From the NCBI GenBank assembly GCA_041655055.1, contig JBBAGE010000020.1, positions 1-20,898 on the forward strand: a stretch of 20,898 bases of DNA. The letters are read 5' to 3'. The position numbers and the translations under genes are program-made. Of the stretch, positions 14,113 to 20,898 are shown in pieces. The stretch comes from JBBAGE01 sp041655055 (GTDB lineage: Bacteria > Pseudomonadota > Alphaproteobacteria > Rhodobacterales > Rhodobacteraceae). Numbering within the stretch: the stretch's first letter is position 1; the number at the start of each line of letters is the position of its first letter. Under the pieces are notes generated by a model. That model saw only the letters and a list, made by a program, of their open reading frames with translations. It ran no database searches and was not told where the DNA came from.

Positions 14113-14627
14113 CCCGGGTGCTCAGCTCGGGCAAGGCAACGCTGGTGGTGTTGGCGATTATTTTGGTCATTCAGATGATCAGCACGTCTTTTTTCGTGCC
14201 GATGCTGCTTGGCGATGTGTTCATGTGGCAAAATCTGGTGATCCCCTGGGCCTTGCGCGAAGTATTGGAAATCCTGTCGGTAATCGGAATGCTTTTGGGC
14301 GTCGGCGCCAGTGCCGTCCTGATTTATTTGAGCGTGCGCCATGCCGAACGCATCGATGGCCAGATCGAAGTCGTGGCAGGTGAATTTCAAAAACACCTCG
14401 ATCGCCAATTCGCCGATTGGGGGCTGACGCCGACCGAACGGACGGTATCCATTCTGGTGATGAAAGGGTTCAGCAATGCTGAAATCGCCGCCATTCGCGG
14501 CACCACCGAATCCACGGCAAAATCGCAGCTCACATCGGTGTTTCGCAAAACGGGGCTGAGCAGCCGCCAGCAACTGACCACCCATCTGATCGAGGACATG
14601 CTGAACGCGATCAACGAAAACGCCTGA
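14109..14627 (+). CDS. membrane-anchored LuxR-type transcription regulator
   Basis: A 172-residue protein. Two membrane helices come first (about 10-30 and 53-75), then a short linker (HAERIDGQIEVVAGEFQKHLDRQF). A C-terminal GerE/LuxR helix-turn-helix follows (about 105-162: LTPTERTVSILVMKGFSNAEIA, then STAKSQLTSVFRKTGLSSRQQL). There is no receiver, autoinducer-binding or PAS domain, and the loop between helices is short (about 22 residues). It therefore appears to sense a membrane or protein signal, perhaps through the PepSY-like partner, and to bind DNA from the membrane. I chose the ATG at 14109 because upstream codons in the frame overlap the PepSY-like gene and do not look like protein. 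The AT-rich region before the giant gene is a plausible target. Confidence 0.82.
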   Translation: MTRVLSSGKATLVVLAIILVIQMISTSFFVPMLLGDVFMWQNLVIPWALREVLEILSVIGMLLGVGASAVLIYLSVRHAERIDGQIEVVAGEFQKHLDRQFADWGLTPTERTVSILVMKGFSNAEIAAIRGTTESTAKSQLTSVFRKTGLSSRQQLTTHLIEDMLNAINENA

Positions 14628-14961
14628 CGACTGATTCGCGGTGATTCGGGCGCGCGCCTCGTGCCGCACGCAACCACAGATTGTACTCTACGATATCGTT
14701 AATCTTTAACGGTGAATTTACGTTCTTATTCTGCAACAGTTTGTTAACCTTTATTAATTCCGGGTGTATTAACACATTGTCCCTCTGGCCGCCCGACAAC
14801 AGCGCAGCTAGGGCTGCGATGTCCCGATACGCCGGATGTGTAGCGAGTTGCCATGATCCGAGTTCCAGCCGGGACAGACATTTTGTCTTGAATAAGGCTG
14901 TGAAACGGGCCCCGACCGGGCGCCCGAATGGCGTCCTGCGCGCCTTTGCAGCCGATGGGGG
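14628..14961 (+). promoter_or_regulatory. 334-base regulatory spacer with AT-rich core
   Basis: No gene is supported here. The part 14680-14790 is much richer in A and T than the rest of the window. It contains the TTAAC-type palindrome at 14697-14711, GTTAACCTTTATTAATT (14743-14759) and TGTATTAACACA further on. The part 14860-14910 has AGACA-TTT-TGTCT, a 13-base inverted repeat. It most likely carries the promoter and regulator sites of the giant surface protein gene. I cannot place a -35/-10 pair with confidence. Confidence 0.55.
14697..14711. promoter_or_regulatory. CGTTAA-TCT-TTAACG palindrome
   Basis: Two perfect 6-base arms around a 3-base centre, in the AT-rich spacer 251 bases before the giant gene. 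TTAA-containing half-sites recall CtrA sites, but the 7-base spacing of the CtrA consensus is absent. The LuxR-type regulator encoded just upstream is another candidate binder. Confidence 0.45.
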
Positions 14962-17900
14962 ATGACCAAGCGGCGTTTTGTTAAATCGGCATTTTTGGTT
15001 CTGAGTGCGGCGGTGACGGTCTCTCTCGCCTCGGCGCAGACGGCCTCGGCCCATGACTGGCTTGTAGACGGTATCCAAGGGCCGTCGTTTATGCCGGCCG
15101 GCGGGATCGCCAGCTATGTGGTGGGGGTGCGCAATACCGGCGCCGCGACCAGCCCGACCTCGACCCTTTTTGCGGAAGTCCCCGCGGGCACGACCTATAT
15201 TCCCTCGGATACGCCGCCAAGCTCTAGCTGCTCGCTGGTTGGCAACACGGTTGAATGCCCCCTGCCCGAACTGGCCGAGGATGAATTCGTCGCCTTCACC
15301 CTTGATTTCCTGACGGTGGATCAAGGCGTGCTGACCTTTACCGCCTCGGTTCCGTCGGACGATGGTGATACCGATCCCGATAACAACAGCGAATTCATTA
15401 CCACCACCATCAACCGCGGCGCCGATCTTCAGCTTGAGATCGAGGCGCCCGTGGATGTGGTCTCGGGCGGTGGGATTGACTATGCCCTACGCGTCACCAA
15501 TGCCGGGCCGCATGCGGCGGACAATTTTACCGTCAATTTTCCCGCGCCGGTCGGGGTGGCCCATCTGGTTGCGCCGGCAAATTGCACGCTGGTGGCGGGC
15601 ACCTATTCCTGCGAGATTTCAGAGCCCCTTGCGCCTGATGAAGATATTACACTGAATTTCAGCGGACAAGCCGCCGCCGCGGCGAATTCCACCATCACCG
15701 TTCAGGCATCAATCACCGGGCAAAGCCCGGCCGATCCGTTTTCGGATAATGATGTGGTTGAGGTCTCGACCGAAGTGAACGCCGGCAGCGATCTGGCGAT
15801 CTCGAAAACCCGCACGCCGGGCGGCACGATCCTGCAAGGCTCGCAAGTGGTCTTTACACTCGCCGGCAGCTATACCGGCGAGGCACCCGGCGGCCAGATC
15901 ACCATTACCTATGTGCTGCCTGCGGCCTATACCTATGTCTCGCATAATGCCCCTGCGGAATGGACTTGTGATTTCGCATCCGGCACCCTGACCTGCACCC
16001 GCCCTGCGCCCGATACCGGCGCGGGCGCTGATATCTCGCTGGGGGCCATTGCCCTGCATGTCACGGCGAGCGACACCGGCACACCCACCAACACCGCCGA
16101 TATCACCGCCGCGAACACCGAAGACCCGAATCCGGCCAACAACAGCGCATCGGTCGATGCCACGATCGAGGCCCCGTTCATCGACCTTGCAGCCAGCAAA
16201 TCCGGGCCGCGCCCCGCGTTGGTCGTGGTTGGCCAGGAATTCGATTTCACGCTTGGCGCGCGCAACCTTGGCAATGCCGGTTTCATCGGCACCGTGCGAA
16301 TGACCGATCGCGTGCCCGCGGGCATGACGATCAGCGCCGCCGCGGGCGAGGCGTGGCAATGTGGCCCGCTGCCGGTATCGGGGCCTGCGGATCTGGTCTG
16401 CGATATTGTCTATACTGCGGAAAATCCGTTGCCCGCGCAGGGGGCCACCCCGGCGCTGACATTGACCGCCACATCCGGCAACGAAGGCCCGATGCGAAAT
16501 TCGGCGCAGGTCTCGGGCATTGGCGGCAATTACCCCGATGAAAACCTCGTCAACGATACCGCCACCTATAACGTTGACGTTAGCGTCGATCAGGATTCGG
16601 CCGATGTCAGTGTCGAAAAGGCCGCTCTGCGCCCCAGCTTGCCCGCTGGCGAAGAACAGACGTTCCAGATCACCGTGCGTAATGCCGGCCCCGATATAGC
16701 GCAAAATGTCGAGGTGACGGATCTGTTGACGGATCTGATCAACACCGATACCGGGCCGGATAATGGCCTTGTCTCGGCGGTCTGGTCCACCCCGGTGCCC
16801 GGCGGCGGCACGCCCCCGATCAACACCACGCCAGAGGGCGGCGGCCTTATGCTGCGCAGCACCATCCCCGCGCTGCCGGTCTGTAACGCAGATTGCCCGG
16901 TGCTGACCGTGACCATCACCGTGGGCGGCGATGGCGGGACGCGGACAAATACCGTGGACGCCGTTTCGCAAACCACCGCCGATCCGAACTGGCCCAACGG
17001 CACCGCCACCGCAACCTACGACGTCGAATCGCGCGTCGATGTCACGCTGACGAAAACCGCGACACCCGATCCGGTCGCCGTAGGTCAGCCGCTGAGCTTT
17101 GTTCTCACGGCCACGAACGAGGGCAACGGCCTGAGCCGCGCCCATGACGTTACGGTAACGGACACGCTGCCGCATGGGTTGATGTTCCTTAGCGCTGAGC
17201 CGTCTACCGGCTCTTGTTCGGTGACGCCAGCCGCCGGTTCGGAAACCGGCCCGGGCAATGATCAGCTTGTCTGTAACCTGAGCAATCTGAACAACGGCGC
17301 GCAACAGACGGTGAAGATTCAGACCCGCCCAATGCTGGTGCTTAACGGTGAAACCGTGACCAACACCGCCACAGTCACGACCACCACCACCGAGTTGGAC
17401 GAGACCAATAACGACGCCGAAGTAACCGTCACGGTCGCCCCGCCGCTCTATGACCTGATCGTGGCCAAGATAGATACGGAAGACCCGGTCACGGTCGGCG
17501 AGGACACTATTTATGTGATCACGATCACCAACAACGGTCCATCGGCTGCCGAAAATGTGGTGATGACCGATACGCTGCCCGCCACCCTGCTGAGCTTTCA
17601 AGAACATACGTATCCTTCGGATGCCGCCTGCGGCACTGTTCCCCAAACGGGCGATTACGGCGGCGAACTGATCTGCACCATTCCCTACATGTCCAGCGGT
17701 TCCAGCCGCGAATTCACCGTGACCATGCGCGGCGAGGCCAAGGGCTCGGTGACCAACGTCGTTTCCGTCACCGCCGATGGCCCGCAGTGGGAAATCAATC
17801 AGGGCAACAATACCGCCTCGCAAAACACCACCGTGCGCACCCGCGTGGATCTGGAAGTGGTCAGCAAGACCGCAGAGCCTGGAACCGTGCCTTTGCGCGA

Positions 17901-20898
17901 GCATTTCGAGTGGAAAATCTTTCTGCGCAACAACGTGAATGAAGCGCATATGCTTGCCGAAGCCGATGATGTTGTTTTCACCGACAATCTGCCTGCTGGC
18001 ATGGTGCTGACCGAGCCGCCGCGCGCCGAGGCTACAGTGGGCAGCATCACGCGGAATGTTTGCACCGGCGAAGAGGGTGACACTTCGATAAGCTGCGAAT
18101 TCGGCACTATGTCCAAGGGCGCAGAGGTCTATGTGACGCTGCCTGTCATGGTGACCGATATCACCACCGATGGGCAAGAATTCATCAACGGCGCCGATAT
18201 CGCAACCTCATCCTATGACCGTGTCACCAGCAACAACACCAATACCGGCAAGGTGACGATCACCGCTGGTTCGATCTCGGGTTCGGTCTGGCGCGATTTC
18301 AATGCCGATGGCTCGCGGGATGAGCATGACAGCGGCCTGGATTCGATCACGCTGACCCTGAACGGCACCGATCTGCATCGCGTTGCCTTTACCCGCACCA
18401 CCCAGACCGCAGCCGATGGCAACTATACCTTCGGCCTCCTGCCGGAAGGCGATTATACCATCACCCGCACCGGCCCGACGCCCGAACATCACGAGGATCT
18501 GGCCGCGCTTCCGGGTCCGAACGGTGGCACCGCGTCCGGCGCGACGGTGATCGCGAATATCAGCCTCGATGCAGAGGCGGATGTGACCGATTACGATTTC
18601 ACCCTGCGCCCGATCGCGCGGCTGGGGCTGGCGAAAGCGGCCAGCGAGCCTGCGCTGCAAGCCGATGGCTCTTTCACCTTCACTTTCCAGATTCACGCCC
18701 AGAACTACAGCCTCGAGCCGCTGAACGATATCACCATCACCGACAGCATGAGCGGCGCCCTGCCCGGCTTCGGCAGCTATAATCCCGATGCCACCAACCT
18801 GCTTCCGGGTGAATATCACGCCTCGGCGGCGCCTGCTTGCGGCACGGTCAACAGCGGCTTCAACGGTGCGAGCGATACCGTTCTGATCTCGGGCCTGTCC
18901 TTAGGCGTCAACAATGGCTGCACGGTCAACGTCGCGATGACTGTGCGCCCGGAAATCCCGCTGCCCTATACGGCGGATGACGCCCGACGTTACATCAACC
19001 AGGCCACAATCACTGGCGAAGGCATGTGGTCCGGGCAAACCTCGCCTGGCAATGAAAACCTGAATAACCTCTCGCATAATGGCAACAACCCGGACCCGAA
19101 CAACAACGGCATGCCCGGCGAGCAGGATGAGCGCACGCCCACCCCCGTGGGCATCACCTACGATCCCTCGATCGCCGTGGTGAAGGAAATCACCGACACG
19201 TCGCTTTCCACCCCCGTGGTGGCCGGCGATACCGTGACATACAGCTTCACCGTTACCAACACCGGCAATGTGCCGCTGACGGATGTGGTGCTGGATGACC
19301 CGAAACTGCCGGGTGCATTTGATGACGTGACCATCGCCCAACTGATGCCGGGTGCGAGCGACAGCACGACCTTTGGTCCGATCACCTACAGCCTTACTGC
19401 CGACGACGTAGCCGCGGGCGAGGTGGTGAACCAGGCCACCGCGACCGGCACCTGGGGCCTTGATGGTTCGGGTAATCCAGAGACGGTCGACGACGTTTCC
19501 GGTGCCACCGTGGATGACGATGAGCCCACCATCCTGACCATGGGCGACATCTCGCTGGTCAAGACCGCGAACACGGCTGACTTTAGCGATCCGGTAATGG
19601 CGGGCGACGTGCTGCGCTGGTCGTTTACCGTGACCAACAACGGCTCGGCGACGCTGCAGAACGTGCTGGTCAGCGATACGATCGATGGCGTGGACGTCAC
19701 CGGTGCCGCGATCACGCTGGCCCCTGGCGAAAGCGACAGCACCAATTTCACCGCCGAATACACGCTGACGCAAGAGGATATCGACGCGGGCAGCTTCACC
19801 AACGCCGCCAGCGTCATCGGCTATTACGGCGAGGATGGCGGCGACCACTATCCGGTGACGGACGACGATTCCGTCACCACCCCCCTGCCCGCAGAGCCCG
19901 AAATCTCGCTGATCAAGGCGGCGGATGATATTGCCCTCACCGATCCGGCTGTGCTCGGGCAGGAGATCAGCTATTCCTTCACCATCGAAAATATCGGCAA
20001 CGTCACGCTGAGTGATATCACCCTTGCCGATCTGCTTGACGGTATCGAATTCAATGACGGCGAGATTGCGACCCTTGCGCCCGGTGATATCGATAGTGAT
20101 GCGTTCAGCGCCACCTATGCGATCACACAGGCCGATATCGACCGTGGCTTCGTGACCAACGAGGCCACCGTGACCGGTAATTTCACCGATGCCGGCGGCA
20201 CGCTGCACCAGCCGCAAGATACCGACGACACCCGCACCGAAGTGGCGCAGGATGCGCAGATCCGGCTGGTGAAGCTGTCGCAGACCAGCCTGACCGCGCC
20301 CGTCGAAATCGGCGATGAAATCGAATATGCCTTTGAAATCAGCAATATCGGCAACGTGACGCTGACCAATATCCGCATCACCGACAATATCGCCACTGTG
20401 ACCGGTGGCCCGATCACGCTGGCCCCTGAGGCAACGGACGAGCTGACCTTCACCGCCGTCTATGCGATCACGGCCGAGGATATCGAAGCCGGCTTCGTCG
20501 ATAACACCGCCACCGTCTTTGGCGATTATACCGATGGCAGCGGCACGACACAGACCGTTGATGATATCTCCGGCACCGATGTGGATAATGACACGCCGAC
20601 AACTGTGACTATCCCGCAAAGCCCGGCGATCGCGCTGATCAAACGCGCCGATGTATCGGGGCTGAGCAGCCCGCCTGCCGTGGATGATCTGGTGCGCTAT
20701 ACATTCGAGGTGGTGAACACCGGCAACGTGACGCTGACCGGCATCGAGATCGAGGATCTGCTGCCCGGTATCGACGTCAGCGGCGGACCGCTTGCGAGCC
20801 TCGCGCCGGGTGGTGTGGATACCGAGACATTCGAGGCCAGCTATCCGCTGACGCAGGAAGATCTGGATCGCGGCTATGTGGAAAACACCGCGACGGTG
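14962..20898 (+). CDS. giant exported repeat protein (DUF11, SdrD-B-like, DUF7507-like), 3' end outside window
   Basis: The frame is open for 1979 codons to the window edge. It begins with a Sec signal peptide (MTKRRFVKSAFLVLSAAVTV, cleavage after ASA near residue 30). About seven DUF11-type Ig-like modules follow, starting near residues 154, 276, 406, 547, 692, 830 and 962. They have the pattern x-D-L-x-x-x-K, VGxxxxxxxxVTNxGP, DTLP and paired cysteines. Near residue 1103 is one SdrD-B-like domain (SGSVWRDFNADGSRD, then GNYTFGLLPEGDYTI). After another DUF11-like module (about 1221) and an Asn/Asp-rich linker come DUF7507-like repeats at about 1401, 1528, 1647, 1764 and 1887. This build is typical of large surface or secreted adhesive stalk proteins. 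The C-terminal anchor or secretion signal is not visible. GGGGG lies directly before the ATG. Confidence 0.9.
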   Translation, partial: MTKRRFVKSAFLVLSAAVTVSLASAQTASAHDWLVDGIQGPSFMPAGGIASYVVGVRNTGAATSPTSTLFAEVPAGTTYIPSDTPPSSSCSLVGNTVECPLPELAEDEFVAFTLDFLTVDQGVLTFTASVPSDDGDTDPDNNSEFITTTINRGADLQLEIEAPVDVVSGGGIDYALRVTNAGPHAADNFTVNFPAPVGVAHLVAPANCTLVAGTYSCEISEPLAPDEDITLNFSGQAAAAANSTITVQASITGQSPADPFSDNDVVEVSTEVNAGSDLAISKTRTPGGTILQGSQVVFTLAGSYTGEAPGGQITITYVLPAAYTYVSHNAPAEWTCDFASGTLTCTRPAPDTGAGADISLGAIALHVTASDTGTPTNTADITAANTEDPNPANNSASVDATIEAPFIDLAASKSGPRPALVVVGQEFDFTLGARNLGNAGFIGTVRMTDRVPAGMTISAAAGEAWQCGPLPVSGPADLVCDIVYTAENPLPAQGATPALTLTATSGNEGPMRNSAQVSGIGGNYPDENLVNDTATYNVDVSVDQDSADVSVEKAALRPSLPAGEEQTFQITVRNAGPDIAQNVEVTDLLTDLINTDTGPDNGLVSAVWSTPVPGGGTPPINTTPEGGGLMLRSTIPALPVCNADCPVLTVTITVGGDGGTRTNTVDAVSQTTADPNWPNGTATATYDVESRVDVTLTKTATPDPVAVGQPLSFVLTATNEGNGLSRAHDVTVTDTLPHGLMFLSAEPSTGSCSVTPAAGSETGPGNDQLVCNLSNLNNGAQQTVKIQTRPMLVLNGETVTNTATVTTTTTELDETNNDAEVTVTVAPPLYDLIVAKIDTEDPVTVGEDTIYVITITNNGPSAAENVVMTDTLPATLLSFQEHTYPSDAACGTVPQTGDYGGELICTIPYMSSGSSREFTVTMRGEAKGSVTNVVSVTADGPQWEINQGNNTASQNTTVRTRVDLEVVSKTAEPGTVPLREHFEWKIFLRNNVNEAHMLAEADDVVFTDNLPAGMVLTEPPRAEATVGSITRNVCTGEEGDTSISCEFGTMSKGAEVYVTLPVMVTDITTDGQEFINGADIATSSYDRVTSNNTNTGKVTITAGSISGSVWRDFNADGSRDEHDSGLDSITLTLNGTDLHRVAFTRTTQTAADGNYTFGLLPEGDYTITRTGPTPEHHEDLAALPGPNGGTASGATVIANISLDAEADVTDYDFTLRPIARLGLAKAASEPALQADGSFTFTFQIHAQNYSLEPLNDITITDSMSGALPGFGSYNPDATNLLPGEYHASAAPACGTVNSGFNGASDTVLISGLSLGVNNGCTVNVAMTVRPEIPLPYTADDARRYINQATITGEGMWSGQTSPGNENLNNLSHNGNNPDPNNNGMPGEQDERTPTPVGITYDPSIAVVKEITDTSLSTPVVAGDTVTYSFTVTNTGNVPLTDVVLDDPKLPGAFDDVTIAQLMPGASDSTTFGPITYSLTADDVAAGEVVNQATATGTWGLDGSGNPETVDDVSGATVDDDEPTILTMGDISLVKTANTADFSDPVMAGDVLRWSFTVTNNGSATLQNVLVSDTIDGVDVTGAAITLAPGESDSTNFTAEYTLTQEDIDAGSFTNAASVIGYYGEDGGDHYPVTDDDSVTTPLPAEPEISLIKAADDIALTDPAVLGQEISYSFTIENIGNVTLSDITLADLLDGIEFNDGEIATLAPGDIDSDAFSATYAITQADIDRGFVTNEATVTGNFTDAGGTLHQPQDTDDTRTEVAQDAQIRLVKLSQTSLTAPVEIGDEIEYAFEISNIGNVTLTNIRITDNIATVTGGPITLAPEATDELTFTAVYAITAEDIEAGFVDNTATVFGDYTDGSGTTQTVDDISGTDVDNDTPTTVTIPQSPAIALIKRADVSGLSSPPAVDDLVRYTFEVVNTGNVTLTGIEIEDLLPGIDVSGGPLASLAPGGVDTETFEASYPLTQEDLDRGYVENTATV
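19162..20898 (+). repeat. tandem DUF7507-like coding repeats, about 117-127 codons each
   Basis: Five units start at about 19162, 19543, 19900, 20251 and 20620; the last is cut by the window end. Each has an ISLVK-type opening, GDxxxYSFTVTNTGNVTL, an ALAPG-type turn and a closing (L/I)TQ(E/A)DIDxGxVxNxATV. The units differ clearly in sequence, so they are not recent copies. Unlike the DUF11 modules before them, they have no cysteines. Confidence 0.85.

Noticed and set aside
14744..14757. CtrA binding site
   Set aside because: TTAA and TTAA are separated by six bases here, not the seven of the CtrA consensus. It is kept only as a TTAAC-type element.
14862..14872. Copy of part of the 5602-5621 palindrome (TTCCAGCCGGG) before the giant gene
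   Set aside because: Only one arm is present without its partner, and an 11-base match in GC-rich DNA can be chance.
15709..18177. 822-codon open frame on the minus strand opposite the giant gene
   Set aside because: The plus frame has a signal peptide and recognisable modules throughout. The minus translation is low-complexity (Gly, Arg, His, Ile rich) and matches no family, as expected from GC-biased codons.
18901..20619. 572-codon open frame on the minus strand
   Set aside because: Same reason: it mirrors the repeated DUF7507-like units and shows periodicity only because the plus strand does.

Overview
The window looks like chromosomal DNA of a Rhodobacteraceae-type alphaproteobacterium. 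It is GC-rich with strong GC bias at third codon positions, which creates long antisense shadow reading frames. TyrRS, enolase, the Fur/Mur-type regulator and the NNRH-free alphaproteobacterial style of its promoters all fit that group. No tRNA, rRNA, CRISPR array, insertion sequence or phage gene was seen.

Layout. Positions 1-10639 are mostly housekeeping genes: cysS (minus, 3' part outside the window), mazG, a periplasmic Fe(3+)-type substrate-binding protein, selO, an inner-membrane protein of the DUF2238/YjdF kind (minus), an endonuclease/exonuclease/phosphatase-fold protein, fur/mur, eno, anmK (minus) and tyrS. Between the iron-binding protein gene and selO is a 222-base spacer. It holds a long hairpin and a candidate small RNA with the exact CCTCCTCCC motif of the CcsR/Cuckoo (alpha-r14) family, ending in a strong intrinsic terminator.

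Positions 10817-20898 are different: a plus-strand run of envelope and regulatory genes with no housekeeping function. In order they encode a secreted Gly-rich protein with 16 Gly-Ser-Thr-type tripeptide units, a polytopic membrane protein with an ICMT/PEMT-like methyltransferase C-terminus, a divergent receiver-like protein, a small exported PepSY-like protein, a 16-codon micro-ORF, a membrane-anchored LuxR-type regulator, and a giant exported protein (at least 1979 residues, cut by the window end) built from DUF11-type modules, one SdrD-B-like module and a block of DUF7507-like repeats. The PepSY-like gene, the micro-ORF and the LuxR gene are linked by two successive ATGA overlaps. A 334-base spacer with an unusually AT-rich core and repeated TTAAC elements precedes the giant gene.

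How the genes may work together. The first part links to iron and manganese control (substrate-binding protein, Fur/Mur), wall recycling (AnmK) and translation (CysRS, TyrRS). The second part is best read as a candidate cell-surface or biofilm locus: two exported repeat proteins with envelope-located regulators between them. That role is inference from gene order and domain type; no gene in that part has a function proven by sequence alone.
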